A stretch of 64,000 nt of DNA from Nevskia sp. (GCF_021732705.1 NZ_JAKFUM010000017.1:1-64000); one strand, 5' to 3'. Positions 8,138 through 17,571 are shown, counted from the stretch's first letter. A program made the numbers and translations. Notes: generated by a model from the sequence alone, not told the origin.

Positions 8138-8143
8138 AGTATA
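8138..8143 (-). promoter_or_regulatory. ahcY promoter -10 element
   Basis: TATACT on the minus strand is a near-consensus sigma-70 -10 box, placing transcription start just upstream of the SAH riboswitch. No good -35 is visible 17 bp upstream. It overlaps the palindrome at 8142-8159. Confidence 0.5.
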
Positions 8144-8159
8144 TCCGCCTATGCGGATA
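8142..8159. promoter_or_regulatory. Palindromic operator candidate at the ahcY promoter
   Basis: TATCCGC-CTAT-GCGGATA is a perfect 7+7 inverted repeat overlapping the ahcY -10 box, a position suited to a repressor. The minus-strand 11-mer TTATCCGCATA recurs in the metK promoter. A SAM- or SAH-responsive regulator would fit; none is encoded here. Confidence 0.5.
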
Positions 8160-8270
8160 AAGGGATAGACCGCCAATCCGCCGTTCGCTGCCGGTCCCGC
8201 CCGGGTTGCAGAGCCGCCCGGAACGCCCGTGCGACGGCGAAATCGGCATCGCTCTTGCTGCACGCAAGCC

Positions 8271-10991
8271 ATGGACGACAAGCCCCCGATCCCCGCCGCC
8301 GACCCCCGTTCCGCCCGCAATGCCGCCGACGCGCCGCTGCGCGAGAACGTGCGGCGGCTCGGCATGACCATTGGCGATCTGCTGGCCGAGCAGCAGGGCT
8401 CGGCGTTCCTCGAAGGGGTGGAAACCGTCCGCACCACCGCGATCCGCCGTCGCGACGGCGCGGCCAGCGCCCATGAGCTGTCGACCCTGCTGTCCGGCCT
8501 GCCGGTGGCGCAGGCCGAAGCGCTGACCCGCGCGTTCTCCGCGTATTTCCAGGCCGTCAACATCGCCGAGCGCGTGCATCGCATCCGCCGTCGGCGCGAT
8601 TACGAGCGCGAAGGCACCGCGCCGCAGCCGGACGGCCTGAAGGACACGCTGGCCCGGCTGAAGGCGGCCGGTGTCAGCGCCCGCGAGCTGCTGCTGTGGC
8701 TCGGTCGGCTCGATGTCGAACCGGTGTTCACCGCCCATCCGACCGAAGCGGTGCGCGGCTCGATTCTGGAGAAGGAACAGGAAATCGTCCGGTGTCTGGT
8801 CAACGAATTCGACCCGAGCCTGACGCCGCCGGAACGCGCCGCCGACTGGGGCCGCCTGCGCATGGCGCTGACTGCGAGCTGGCAGACGCGCGAAACCGCC
8901 GCCGTCCGCCCGAGCGTGCAGGACGAGTGCGAGCACGTCGGCTTCTATCTCGGTGGCGCGGTCTACAACATCGTCCCGGCGTTCTACGAAGCGTTCGAGG
9001 ACGCGATCCGCAGCGTCTACGGCGCCGAGGTCGACATGCCGCGCGTGCTGCGCTTCGGCTCCTGGGTCGGCGGCGACATGGACGGCAACCCGAATGTCGG
9101 TGCCGCGACCATTGCCGCCACGCTGGCCAGCCAGCGCGAACGGATTCTCGATCGCTACGCGGCCGAAGTCGCGGAACTGGCCGGCACCTTGAGCCAGACC
9201 GCGGACCGGGTCGACATCGCCGGTGAACTGGGCCGGCGCACGGCCGCCTACCGCAGCCTGCTGCCGAACGCCGTCATCCGCCCGCGCCACGAGGACATGC
9301 CGTATCGCGTGTTCCTGACCCTGGTACGCGAGCGCCTGAAGGCGACCGCCCGCGATGGCGACGGCGCCTACGAATCCGCCGCGAGCTTTCAGGCCGACAT
9401 CGAACTGGTCGCCGAAAGCCTGCTCGCCGGCAAGGGCCTGCACGCCGGCTGGTACGCCGTGCGCCGCCTGCTGTGGCGGGTGCGGACCTTCGGCTTCCAT
9501 CTGGCGCGGCTCGATTGCCGGCAGGACTCGCGCATCCACGCCAAGGCAATCGCCGCGCTGCTCGACGACCCGGCCTGGCCGGATCTCGATGCCGACACGC
9601 AGGCCGAACGCATCCGGCCGTACGCCGGCCACAGCCTGGTGTTCCGCGGCACGGACGACGACACCGCCACGCGCTGCACCGCCGTGTTCGCGACACTCGC
9701 CGAATCGGTCGAGCGCTACGGCCGCGATGCCGTCGGCCTCTACATCATCAGCATGGCGCAGCGGGCCGCGGACGTGCTGAGCGTGCTGGCGCTGGCGCGC
9801 CACGGCGGCTTCGTCGACCGGCGCCGCGCCGTGCCGCTCGACATCGCGCCGCTGTTCGAAACGGTGGATGACCTCAAGCGCGGGCCGGACACCTTGCGCG
9901 CACTGTTCGGCGATCCGGTCTACCGCGCGCATCTCGTGGCCCGCGGCAACCAGCAGATGGTGATGCTCGGCTATTCGGACAGCGGCAAGGACGGCGGCAC
10001 GGTGGCATCCCGCTGGGGCCTGCAGCGGGCGCAGGTCGAACTGCTGGAAGTCGCACAGGCCGCCGGCATCCGCCTGGCGTTCTTCCATGGTCGCGGCGGC
10101 TCGGCCAGCCGCGGCGGCGGCAAGATCACCCCGGCCTTGATGTCGAGCCCGCGCGGCTCGGTGTCCGGCGCCTTGCGCGTGACCGAACAGGGCGAGGTGA
10201 TCCACCGCAAGTACGGCATCCGCGCACTGGCGCTGCGCAGCCTCGAACAGATCGTCGGCGCGACCTTGCGCGCATCGATGCGCCCGCGGCTGGCCGAACC
10301 GCGCGAAGCCGACTGGCGCGCGACCATGACATCCATCGCCAGTCACAGCCGCACGGCTTATCGCGGGTTCGTTGACGCGCCGAACTTCGTCGACTACTTC
10401 CGGCTGGCGACGCCCATCGACGTGATCGAGAAGATGACGCTCGGCAGCCGCCCGAGCCGCCGCGGCACCATGGTCGGCGTCGAGTCCTTGCGCGCCATTC
10501 CGTGGGTCTTCGCGTGGACCCAGTGCCGCGCCGTGCTGACCGCCTGGTACGGCCTCGGCAGCGGCCTGGAACGCGCCGCCGCCGAACTCGGCGAAGACCG
10601 CCTGTTCGAAATGGCGCGCGACTGGGCGTTCTTCCGCGTGCTGCTCGACGACACCGACATGGTGCTGGCCAAGTGCGACCTCGACATCGCCGAACGTTTC
10701 TCGCGGCTGTCCGGAGGCCTGCACGCCCGCTTCTTCCCGATGATCGCCGCCGAATTCGAACGCACCCGCCACTGGGTGCTGCGCCTGAGAGGCGAAGACA
10801 GCCTGCTGGCCAGCGAACCAAAGCTCGCCGAATCGATCCGCCTGCGCAACCCGTACGTCGACCCGATCAGCTTCCTGCAGGTCGACCTCCTCGCCCGCTG
10901 GCGCGACACCGGCAGCAGCGACGACGCCCTGCTGCGCGCGCTCGTCGCCACCGTCAACGGCGTCGCCCAGGGGTTACAGAACACGGGGTGA
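8271..10991 (+). CDS. ppc: Phosphoenolpyruvate carboxylase
   Basis: Ppc carboxylates PEP to oxaloacetate, replenishing the TCA cycle. The 906-residue protein has the usual length and motifs: FTAHPTEA with the catalytic His, [16 protein letters not shown], the YSDSGKDGG loop, [14 protein letters not shown], a TEQGEVI segment, and a C-terminus ending GLQNTG, the conserved regulatory/active-site tail. The ATG at 8271 gives [12 protein letters not shown], a normal variable N-terminus; the frame is open further upstream but without family similarity. It is divergent from ahcY, and the 110 bp between the palindrome and this start must contain its promoter. The stop is followed after one base by a large hairpin and then by tandem repeats. 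Confidence 0.96.
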   Translation: MDDKPPIPAADPRSARNAADAPLRENVRRLGMTIGDLLAEQQGSAFLEGVETVRTTAIRRRDGAASAHELSTLLSGLPVAQAEALTRAFSAYFQAVNIAERVHRIRRRRDYEREGTAPQPDGLKDTLARLKAAGVSARELLLWLGRLDVEPVFTAHPTEAVRGSILEKEQEIVRCLVNEFDPSLTPPERAADWGRLRMALTASWQTRETAAVRPSVQDECEHVGFYLGGAVYNIVPAFYEAFEDAIRSVYGAEVDMPRVLRFGSWVGGDMDGNPNVGAATIAATLASQRERILDRYAAEVAELAGTLSQTADRVDIAGELGRRTAAYRSLLPNAVIRPRHEDMPYRVFLTLVRERLKATARDGDGAYESAASFQADIELVAESLLAGKGLHAGWYAVRRLLWRVRTFGFHLARLDCRQDSRIHAKAIAALLDDPAWPDLDADTQAERIRPYAGHSLVFRGTDDDTATRCTAVFATLAESVERYGRDAVGLYIISMAQRAADVLSVLALARHGGFVDRRRAVPLDIAPLFETVDDLKRGPDTLRALFGDPVYRAHLVARGNQQMVMLGYSDSGKDGGTVASRWGLQRAQVELLEVAQAAGIRLAFFHGRGGSASRGGGKITPALMSSPRGSVSGALRVTEQGEVIHRKYGIRALALRSLEQIVGATLRASMRPRLAEPREADWRATMTSIASHSRTAYRGFVDAPNFVDYFRLATPIDVIEKMTLGSRPSRRGTMVGVESLRAIPWVFAWTQCRAVLTAWYGLGSGLERAAAELGEDRLFEMARDWAFFRVLLDDTDMVLAKCDLDIAERFSRLSGGLHARFFPMIAAEFERTRHWVLRLRGEDSLLASEPKLAESIRLRNPYVDPISFLQVDLLARWRDTGSSDDALLRALVATVNGVAQGLQNTG

Positions 10992-11090
10992 GGCAGCGCG
11001 CTTGCGAGGCACTGCCTCGCGCGCTGCCGAACGCCATTTCTGCCGGGGGTGAGCTTCGGCACGCTTGCGGAGCACTGCTCCGCGCCGAAG
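10992..11090. repeat. Two related compound hairpins after ppc
   Basis: Hairpin 1 has outer arms GGCAGCGCGC (10992-11001) and GCGCGCTGCC (11019-11028) and an inner stem GAGGC-ACT-GCCTC. Hairpin 2 has outer arms CTTCGGC (11054-11060) and GCCGAAG (11084-11090) and an inner stem CGGAGC-ACT-GCTCCG. Both keep a CTTGC bulge and ACT loop while the stems differ but still pair, so the structure is conserved, not the sequence. They may mark the ppc 3' end. Confidence 0.6.
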
Positions 11091-11322
11091 CGAACGCCTG
11101 CTGAGCCGAAGGCGAAGCAGGCCGGGGCGCCATCTCCTTCCGGGAACTCTCGCGCCGAAGCGAACGCCTGCTGAGCCGAAGGCGAAGCAGGCCGGGGCGC
11201 CATCTGCTTCCGGGAACTCTCGCGCCGAAGCGAACGCCTGCTGAGCCGAAGGCGAAGCAGGCCGGGGTGCCATCTGCTTCCGGGAACGCTCGCGCCGAAG
11301 CGAACGCCTGCTGAGCCGAAGG
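11081..11322. repeat. 70-bp tandem repeat, three full copies plus a partial one
   Basis: Units begin at 11081, 11151, 11221 and 11291; the last is cut at 32 bp. Copies differ by one to three bases. Each unit starts CGCGCCGAAGCGAACGCCTG and contains a GCCTGCT...AGCAGGC stem. There are no unique spacers, so it is not CRISPR. No gene is supported in this interval. Confidence 0.85.
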
Positions 11323-11493
11323 ACCGCACCGTGCGCGCGCTCGCGGCGGGAGCATCGAGCCAAACGTCCCATCATCGGAACGCTAGTGACGCCCGCCGCC
11401 AACAGGTTCAATCTCTGCCTGCGGCCGTGCGCTGCTGCTCGCCACGGCTGACAAGACCAAAACGATAAGTCGTGTCCGAGAGAGGAGAGCGCC

Positions 11494-12771
11494 ATGAGTG
11501 CAGTAGCTGCCGCTGCCGTAGCCCCGGTCGTGTCCCGTGATTCCGTCGATGCCGTGCCGCTGGCCGACATCGATGTTTCCCATCCCGACCTCTGGGTCAA
11601 CGACAGCCATTGGCCGCTGTTCGCCCGGCTGCGCCGCGAAGACCCGGTGCATTACTGCGCGAACAGCCTGTTTGGGCCGTACTGGTCGGTCACCAAGTTC
11701 AAGGACATCATGAATGTCGAGACGCACCCGGAGATCTATTCCTCCGCGTTCAGTCACGGCGGCATCACGATCTTCGATACGAACAAGGTCGCGTCGCTGC
11801 CGATGTTCATCGCCATGGACCCGCCGATCCACGACGAGAAGCGCAAGGTCGTGCAGCCGATCGTCGCCCCCGACAACCTGGCGCGGATGGAAGCGCTGAT
11901 CCGCAGCCGCACGGCGGCCGCGCTCGATCAACTGCCGGTCGGTGAAACCTTCGACTGGGTCGAGCGGGTGTCGATCAACCTGACCACCCAGATGCTGACC
12001 ACGCTGTTCGACTTCCCGTTCGAGGATCGCGACAAGCTGCCGTTCTGGTCCGATCTGGCGACCACGATTCCCGGCCCGGGCGGCATCGTCGAAACCGAGG
12101 AGGAACGGATGCGGCTGCTCGGCGAGTGCGCCCAGTACTTCGCGCGGCTGTGGAACGAGCGCGTCAACGCCGCACCCGGCAACGATCTGCTGTCGATGAT
12201 GGCGCACGATCCACGCACCCGGTCGATGACGCCGGAAGAGTTCCTCGGCAACCTGATGCTGCTGATCGTCGGCGGCAACGACACCACCCGCAACTCGATG
12301 ACCGGCGGCGTTATTGCCCTGCACGAGCACCCGGCCGAGTACGCCAAGCTGTGCGCGGACCCGTCGATCATCGGCACATCGATGATTTCCGAGATCATCC
12401 GCTGGCAAACGCCGCTGGCGCACATGCGCCGCACGGCTGTGGCCGACACTGTGCTCGGCGGCAAGCAGATCAAGGCGGGCGACAAGGTGATCATGTGGTA
12501 CGTCTCCGGCAACCGCGATCCGGAGGCGATCGACCAGCCGGACCGCTTCCTCGCCGATCGTCCGCGCGCCCGCCAGCACCTGTCGTTCGGCTTCGGCGTG
12601 CACCGCTGCGTCGGCAACCGGCTGGCCGAACTGCAGTTGAAGATTCTCTGGGAGGAACTGCTGGCCCGCTGGCCGCGGCCGGGGCAGATCGAGGTGATGG
12701 GCGCACCGCGCCGGGTGCCGTCACCGTTCGTGAAGGGTTACGAATCGTTGCCGGTGCGGATCAATCGCTGA
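11494..12771 (+). CDS. CYP153-family cytochrome P450 (alkane/fatty acyl terminal hydroxylase)
   Basis: A soluble 425-residue P450 of the CYP153 family, which adds oxygen to the terminal carbon of medium-chain alkanes, alcohols or fatty acids using electrons from a ferredoxin. Visible features are the I-helix oxygen-activation motif GGNDTTRNS (260-268), the EIIR ExxR motif (300-303) followed by WQTPLAHMRRTA, and the heme loop FGFGVHRCVGNRLAE with axial Cys372. The segments MFIAMDPPIHDEKRK and IVAPDNLARME are characteristic of CYP153. The ATG at 11494 has a strong GAGAGGAGA site nine bases upstream. A matching 2Fe-2S ferredoxin follows by 58 bp; no ferredoxin reductase is present, so reduction must depend on a gene elsewhere. 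Confidence 0.92.
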   Translation: MSAVAAAAVAPVVSRDSVDAVPLADIDVSHPDLWVNDSHWPLFARLRREDPVHYCANSLFGPYWSVTKFKDIMNVETHPEIYSSAFSHGGITIFDTNKVASLPMFIAMDPPIHDEKRKVVQPIVAPDNLARMEALIRSRTAAALDQLPVGETFDWVERVSINLTTQMLTTLFDFPFEDRDKLPFWSDLATTIPGPGGIVETEEERMRLLGECAQYFARLWNERVNAAPGNDLLSMMAHDPRTRSMTPEEFLGNLMLLIVGGNDTTRNSMTGGVIALHEHPAEYAKLCADPSIIGTSMISEIIRWQTPLAHMRRTAVADTVLGGKQIKAGDKVIMWYVSGNRDPEAIDQPDRFLADRPRARQHLSFGFGVHRCVGNRLAELQLKILWEELLARWPRPGQIEVMGAPRRVPSPFVKGYESLPVRINR

Positions 12772-12829
12772 TCCGCGTCATCCGCCGCGCCCCGACCGTC
12801 CCGATCCCGCACCCGAACCCTTTCACGCC

Positions 12830-13150
12830 ATGTCCAAGATCATCTTCATCGCCCACGACGGCAGCCGCCGCGAAGTGCCCGGCACCGACGGCGAATCCCT
12901 GATGGAAGCCGCCATCGGCAACCGCGTGCCCGGCATCGACGCCGACTGCGGCGGCAGCTGCGCCTGCGCCACCTGCCACGTCACGATCCTCGAACCCTGG
13001 CAGTCGAAGCTGACGCCGATGGGCAAGGACGAGCGGGCGATGCTCGAAGCGGTATCCGACCCGGACCCGACGTCCCGGCTGGCCTGCCAGATCCGTTTCA
13101 GTGCGGCGCTCGACGGGATCGAGGTGCGAACGCCGGCCAGTCAGCACTAA
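12830..13150 (+). CDS. 2Fe-2S ferredoxin, CYP153 redox partner
   Basis: A 106-residue adrenodoxin/putidaredoxin-type ferredoxin. Cluster ligands are Cys40, Cys46, Cys49 and Cys86 in the order C-x5-C-x2-C...C, with the typical DADCGGSCACATCH loop and LACQIRF near the second segment. This class carries single electrons from an NAD(P)H reductase to a P450. Its position directly after the CYP153 gene, in the same direction, makes that P450 the obvious partner. A terminator hairpin follows 14 bp after the stop, so the operon has just these two genes. Confidence 0.94.
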   Translation: MSKIIFIAHDGSRREVPGTDGESLMEAAIGNRVPGIDADCGGSCACATCHVTILEPWQSKLTPMGKDERAMLEAVSDPDPTSRLACQIRFSAALDGIEVRTPASQH

Positions 13151-13163
13151 GCCGCCATCATGA

Positions 13164-13189
13164 CGAAAGCCGGCTCGCGCCGGCTTTCG
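13164..13189. terminator. Bidirectional terminator between ferredoxin gene and metK
   Basis: Perfect 10-bp stem CGAAAGCCGG/CCGGCTTTCG with a six-base loop, lying between two convergent genes. The T tract is short on both sides. Confidence 0.65.
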
Positions 13190-13217
13190 TTCACTGCAAC
13201 CGCGAGAGGCTTGCGGC

Positions 13218-14447
13218 TTACTTCAGCTTCTTCGCCGCATCCTTCAGCGCTTCGGCCTTGTCGGTCTTTTCCCACGAGAACGCGGTGAAGGTTTCGCCGT
13301 TGGCCAGCGTGACGTCGTACGGCTTGCGACCGAAGTGGCCGTAGGCGGCGGTCTGCTGGTACATCGGGTGGATCAGGTCGAGCATCTTGATGATGCCGCC
13401 CGGGCGCAGGTCGAAATGCGCGCGCACGAGCTTTTCCAGTGCCGCATCGCTGACCTTGCCGGTGCCGAACGAGGTGACGAAGATCGAGGTCGGCTCGGCC
13501 ACGCCGATCGCGTACGACACCTGCACTTCAACCTTCGACGCCAGACCGGCGGCGACCAGGTTCTTCGCGACATAGCGCGCGGCGTACGCGGCCGAGCGGT
13601 CGACCTTCGAAGGATCCTTGCCCGAGAACGCACCGCCGCCGTGACGAGCCCAGCCGCCGTAGCTGTCGACGATGATCTTGCGGCCAGTCAGGCCGCAGTC
13701 GCCGACCGGTCCGCCGATCACGAAGTTGCCGGTCGGGTTGATGTGGAACTTGGTCGCCTTGCTGATCCACTTGGCCGGAATCACCGGCTTGATGATCGAC
13801 TCCATGACCGCTTCGCGCAGGTCCTTGAGCTTGATGTCCGGGCTGTGCTGGGTCGACAGCACGACGGCATCGACACCGACCGCTTCACCGTTCTCGTAGC
13901 GCAGCGTGACCTGCGACTTGGCGTCCGGGCGCAGCCAGGCGAGACCGCCCTTCTTGGCCTTGCGGATCTTGGCCTGCTGCTCGACCAGTCGATGCGAGTA
14001 GTAGATCGGCGCCGGCATCAGTTCCTTGGTTTCGTCGCAGGCGTAGCCGAACATCAGGCCCTGGTCGCCAGCGCCGATCTCTTCCGGTGCCTTCTGCTTC
14101 TTTTCGGTGCCGTCGACACCCATCGCGATGTCCGGCGACTGCTTGCCGATGATGTTCAGCACGCCGCAGGTCGAGCCGTCGAAGCCGACGTCGGACGAGT
14201 TGTAGCCGACATCGTTGATGACCTTGCGCACCAGCGCTTCGAGATCGACCCAGGCCGACGTCGTGACTTCGCCGGCGACGATCGCGACACCGGTCTTGAC
14301 GAGGGTTTCGCAGGCGACGCGGGCGCGCTTGTCCTGCGTCAGGATGGCGTCGAGCACCGCATCAGAAATCTGGTCCGCCAGCTTGTCCGGGTGGCCTTCA
14401 GAGACGGATTCGGAGGTGAAGAGATAGCTGCTGGATGGGGTGCTCAA
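13218..14447 (-). CDS. metK: S-adenosylmethionine synthetase MetK
   Basis: MetK makes SAM from methionine and ATP. The 409-residue protein contains [19 protein letters not shown], the ATP-binding [15 protein letters not shown], the phosphate loop [19 protein letters not shown] and the C-terminal DLRPGGII region. The start is a TTG at 14447 ([13 protein letters not shown]), with GAGGA about eight bases upstream; no ATG gives a full N-terminus. It is monocistronic, ended by the shared terminator at 13164. The promoter region carries an 11-nt site in common with ahcY, suggesting coordinated control of SAM synthesis and SAH removal. Confidence 0.97.
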   Translation of the reverse strand: MSTPSSSYLFTSESVSEGHPDKLADQISDAVLDAILTQDKRARVACETLVKTGVAIVAGEVTTSAWVDLEALVRKVINDVGYNSSDVGFDGSTCGVLNIIGKQSPDIAMGVDGTEKKQKAPEEIGAGDQGLMFGYACDETKELMPAPIYYSHRLVEQQAKIRKAKKGGLAWLRPDAKSQVTLRYENGEAVGVDAVVLSTQHSPDIKLKDLREAVMESIIKPVIPAKWISKATKFHINPTGNFVIGGPVGDCGLTGRKIIVDSYGGWARHGGGAFSGKDPSKVDRSAAYAARYVAKNLVAAGLASKVEVQVSYAIGVAEPTSIFVTSFGTGKVSDAALEKLVRAHFDLRPGGIIKMLDLIHPMYQQTAAYGHFGRKPYDVTLANGETFTAFSWEKTDKAEALKDAAKKLK

Positions 14448-14464
14448 AGCGGTCTTCCTCGGGT

Positions 14465-14501
14465 GATCTGTTTATGCGGATAAGCCGATAGCTTAAGTCA
14501 A
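14465..14501 (-). promoter_or_regulatory. metK promoter region with the ahcY-type site
   Basis: On the minus strand TTGACT (14501 to 14496) is a plausible -35, and TTATCCGCATA (14484 to 14474) overlaps the expected -10. That 11-mer is identical to one arm and spacer of the ahcY palindrome; the second arm is degenerate here (CAGATC against GCGGATA, four of seven matched). Confidence 0.45.
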
Positions 14502-14659
14502 ACGTTTCGGGTATGCACCGACCGGCCGGCTTAGCGGCGGACGGGCGGGCCGGCGCGGATCGAGGGCTAGAATGCCCGGCGATTCAGGACTGTCGACCGA
14601 TTGTCGTCGACGGAACGGCCTTCGGGCCAATGCTTACCTCAGAATTTCCGGAGCTTGCG

Positions 14660-15220
14660 ATGGTTCAGACCCCCTCCAGCATGTTGCCGCTCGGCACGCC
14701 GGCCCCCCAGTTTGTCCTGCCCGATGTCGTCAGCGGGCTCGAGGTTTCGCTGGCCGACCTGAAATCCAGCCATGCGACGGTGGTGATGTTCATCTGCAAT
14801 CACTGTCCGTACGTCATTCATGTGCGCGACGGCCTGATCCAGCTGGCGCAGGACTACCGGACGCGCGGCGTGTCGTTCGTCGCGATCAGCAGCAACGATG
14901 TCGAGCATTACCCGGCCGATGCGCCGGACAAGATGCGCGAGCTGGCGCTTTCGCAGCAGTTTCCGTTTCCTTATCTGTATGACGAGACGCAGGCGGTGGC
15001 GAAGGCGTTCCTCGCAGCCTGCACGCCCGATTTCTTCGTGTTCGACAGCGAGCTGAAGCTCGCCTACCGCGGGCAGCTTGACGATTCGCGACCGGGCAAC
15101 GGCAAGCCGGTGACCGGGGCGGCCATGCGCAGCGCGATCGATGCCTTGCTGGCCGGCGCGCCCGTCGATGAACACCAGATTCCGAGCGTCGGCTGCAACA
15201 TCAAGTGGAAGCGCACGTGA
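14660..15220 (+). CDS. Thioredoxin-fold (AhpC/TSA-type) protein with CxxC
   Basis: A 186-residue cytoplasmic protein with a peroxiredoxin/thioredoxin-like fold: LGTPAPQFVLPDVVSG, then VVMFICNHCPYVIHV with a CNHC redox pair near residue 49, and FFVFDSELKLAYRGQLDDSRPG near the end. This family is usually annotated thioredoxin family protein; its substrate is not established. The ATG at 14660 has GGAG six bases upstream and is preferred over longer open starts. The stop overlaps the GTG of the downstream glutathione reductase-like gene, so the two may cooperate in thiol redox work. Confidence 0.85.
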   Translation: MVQTPSSMLPLGTPAPQFVLPDVVSGLEVSLADLKSSHATVVMFICNHCPYVIHVRDGLIQLAQDYRTRGVSFVAISSNDVEHYPADAPDKMRELALSQQFPFPYLYDETQAVAKAFLAACTPDFFVFDSELKLAYRGQLDDSRPGNGKPVTGAAMRSAIDALLAGAPVDEHQIPSVGCNIKWKRT

Positions 15221-16596
15221 ACGTCGATCCGGCATCGGCATCGGCACCGACGATGGATTTCGAGTTCGATCTGCTGGTGCTGGGCGGTGGCAGCGGCGGC
15301 ATCGCCACGGCGCGGCGCGCGGCACAGCATGGCGCGCGCGTGGCGCTGGTCGAATCCGGGCGCCTCGGCGGCACCTGCGTCAACGTCGGCTGCGTGCCGA
15401 AGAAGCTGATGTGGCACGCCGCGCAGATTGCCGAGATGGTGCACGACGCGAACGGCTACGGCTTCGACATCGGCTCGGTGGCGCATGACTGGGCGCGGCT
15501 CAAGCAGCGGCGCGATGCCTATGTGCAGCGCCTCAACGGCTTGTATGCCGAAGGCCTGGCGAAGGATCGCATCACCGTGGTCGCGGGGCGTGGCCGCGTG
15601 ATCGATGCCCACACGGTCGAGCACGAGAGCCGCCGGCTGCGCGCGCGACACCTGTTGATCGCCACTGGCGGCAAGCCGCGCTGGCCCGAGATCCCGGGGG
15701 CCGAACACGGCATCGACTCCGATGGCTTCTTCGCGCTCGAGCATTGCCCGAAGCGGGTGGTCATCGTCGGCTCCGGCTATATCGCCGTGGAGTTGAGCGG
15801 TGTGCTGCAGGCGCTGGGCGCCGAGGTCACGCTGATCGCGCGCGGGGAGCGTCTGCTGTCCCATTTCGATGCGATGCTGGGCGACGAGCTGCTGCAGCAG
15901 ATGCAGGATCACGGCGTGACCGTGCTGCGCGGTCGACAGCTCGCCAGCGTGGCGCTGCAGGGAACCGAGCGGCAGCTGACGCTGGCGGACGGCACCATCG
16001 TGCGCTGCGACTGCCTGCTGTGGGCCACTGGGCGCGTGCCGAACAGTCGCGACTGCGGCCTGGCAGAAGTCGGTGTCGCCATGGATGACGCCGGCCATGT
16101 GCAGGTCGATGCCTGGCAGACCACGAACATCGCCAGCATCCACGCGGTGGGCGATGTGGTCGGCCATGCCACGTTGACCCCGGTTGCCATTGCAGCCGGT
16201 CGGCGGCTCGCAGATCGCCTGTTTGGCGGCAAGGCGGGCCGCAAGCTCGATTACGACAACATTCCATCCGTGGTCTTCAGTCATCCGCCGATCGGTTCGG
16301 TAGGAATTTCTGAAGTCGAGGCCAGGGCTCGTCACGGCGATGCCGTCACCATCTACCAGACCCGCTTCAAGGGGCTTTACTACGGCGTGCTCGACCACAA
16401 GCGCGAGACCCGGATGAAGCTGGTCTGCGTGGGCGACGAGCAGCACATCGTTGGCTTGCACGTGATTGGAGCAGGTGCCGACGAGATGTTGCAGGGCTTC
16501 GCCGTGGCCGTGCGCATGGGCGCCACGAAACGTGACTTCGACGATACGCTGGCGATTCATCCGACGGCAGCGGAAGAGTTCGTCACCCTGCGTTGA
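15217..16596 (+). CDS. gor: Glutathione-disulfide reductase-like flavoprotein
   Basis: A pyridine-nucleotide disulfide oxidoreductase that should reduce glutathione disulfide with NADPH. It has the FAD site LLVLGGGSGGIATARRAA, the redox-active CVNVGCVPKK disulfide, an NAD(P)-binding VVIVGSGYIAVELSGVL fold, the second FAD motif NIASIHAVGDV and the C-terminal catalytic IHPTAAEEFVTLR with its His. The C-terminal dimer domain is complete. The start could be GTG 15217 (overlapping the upstream stop), GTG 15205 or ATG 15253; 15217 is chosen for the overlap and weak GGAAG site. The subfamily is nearest glutathione reductase, but trypanothione or other disulfide substrates cannot be excluded. Confidence 0.9.
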   Translation: MNVDPASASAPTMDFEFDLLVLGGGSGGIATARRAAQHGARVALVESGRLGGTCVNVGCVPKKLMWHAAQIAEMVHDANGYGFDIGSVAHDWARLKQRRDAYVQRLNGLYAEGLAKDRITVVAGRGRVIDAHTVEHESRRLRARHLLIATGGKPRWPEIPGAEHGIDSDGFFALEHCPKRVVIVGSGYIAVELSGVLQALGAEVTLIARGERLLSHFDAMLGDELLQQMQDHGVTVLRGRQLASVALQGTERQLTLADGTIVRCDCLLWATGRVPNSRDCGLAEVGVAMDDAGHVQVDAWQTTNIASIHAVGDVVGHATLTPVAIAAGRRLADRLFGGKAGRKLDYDNIPSVVFSHPPIGSVGISEVEARARHGDAVTIYQTRFKGLYYGVLDHKRETRMKLVCVGDEQHIVGLHVIGAGADEMLQGFAVAVRMGATKRDFDDTLAIHPTAAEEFVTLR

Positions 16597-16702
16597 TGAC
16601 AGATTTGTGAATCGGGGCCGTTATCGGGAAAGCGCGCGTCACGAGCCGTTTTTAGCTATGTAAATCACCGTAATGGCACGAAAAATATTGCCTTTTGCTT
16701 GC

Positions 16703-16732
16703 TTGCTTATTTCAAGGGTCCCTCGCTAGTAT
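16703..16732 (+). promoter_or_regulatory. Candidate promoter of the exbB-exbD-tonB operon
   Basis: TTGCTT at 16703-16708 and TAGTAT at 16727-16732 with 18 bp between them, in the AT-richer part of the 240-bp gap before exbB. A clear Fur box was not seen. Confidence 0.35.
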
Positions 16733-16836
16733 TCGCGCTTCCCCGGTCCGCCGGGATCGGTTGGTGCAACTCTTGCGAGCACTGACAGCGCGATCCAGCA
16801 GCGGCGCAACAGACACAACCTTACGGAGTACGACTC

Positions 16837-17565
16837 GTGGCAGTCAGCCTTATCAATTTCGCGGCCGAAGCCGCCGGTGGCATCAATCCGGCTGATCTTT
16901 CGATCGTCAGTCTGGTCTCGCATGCAGACCCGGTGGTCAAGGGCGTGCTGATTCTTCTGGTGTTCTTTTCGATCTGGTGCTGGACGGTGATGGTCGAGAA
17001 GTTCGTCGGCATGTCGAAGGCCAACGCTGCCATCGGTCGTCTCGAAGACAAGCTCGAGACCGGCACGCTCGAAGACATGATCAACTACACCGACGACAAG
17101 AAGCACCCGCTGGCGCTGGTCATCGATGCCGGCAACGCCGAATGGCGCGAAGGCTTGGGCGAGCACGCCCACGAAGCGCTGCACGAAGTGCGTGACCGCA
17201 TCGAGCACGCCATGCGTCTCGAACTGTCGAACGAGATCCGCCGCCTGAACAAGGGTCTGCCGTTCCTGGCAACCGTGGGTTCGGCCGCTCCGTTCATCGG
17301 TCTGTTCGGCACGGTGTGGGGCATCATGAACACCTTCACCAGCATCGGCGCGAATCGCGACACCTCGCTGGCGACGGTGGCCCCGGGTATCGCCGAAGCG
17401 CTCATCGCCACGGGTATCGGCCTTGCCGCCGCCATCCCGGCGATCATGGCCTACAACAAGCTGTCGACCGACATGGGCCGCTACTCGGGCCGTCTCGGCA
17501 CGGCGGTGGGCCTCTATTCGGGTCGCCTGGCCAAGCGTTTCGCGCCGGGCTCCAAGGCCGGTTGA
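16837..17565 (+). CDS. exbB: ExbB/TolQ-family proton channel subunit
   Basis: A 242-residue inner-membrane protein of the MotA/TolQ/ExbB family. It has a periplasmic N-terminus, a first membrane helix around residues 33-50 (VLILLVFFSIWCW), a long cytoplasmic loop, and two further helices with FLATVGSAAPFIGLFGTVWGIMNTF and ATGIGLAAAIPAIMAYN, the family signature. With ExbD it forms the proton-driven motor that energises TonB. The start is GTG 16837, with CGGAG about eight bases upstream. exbD follows after six bases and tonB after that. TolQ is the alternative name, but the tonB neighbour favours ExbB. Confidence 0.93.
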   Translation: MAVSLINFAAEAAGGINPADLSIVSLVSHADPVVKGVLILLVFFSIWCWTVMVEKFVGMSKANAAIGRLEDKLETGTLEDMINYTDDKKHPLALVIDAGNAEWREGLGEHAHEALHEVRDRIEHAMRLELSNEIRRLNKGLPFLATVGSAAPFIGLFGTVWGIMNTFTSIGANRDTSLATVAPGIAEALIATGIGLAAAIPAIMAYNKLSTDMGRYSGRLGTAVGLYSGRLAKRFAPGSKAG

Positions 17566-17571
17566 TCCGTC

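Noticed and set aside
8000-8584. N-terminal extension of ahcY to an open frame of 682 residues
   Set aside because: It crosses the SAH riboswitch, the promoter palindrome and the divergent ppc start; the family N-terminus begins at 7999.
10984-10996. A further heptamer array at GGGGTGAGGCAG after ppc
   Set aside because: Only a single GGTGAGG-like unit; the match is explained by the ppc stop codon and the following hairpin.
11081-11322. CRISPR array
   Set aside because: The 70-bp units are directly adjacent, without unique spacers, and no cas genes are present.
15217-16596. Ferredoxin reductase for CYP153
   Set aside because: It has the redox-active CVNVGCVPKK disulfide and IHPTAAEE dimer motif of glutathione reductase-type enzymes, which ferredoxin reductases lack.
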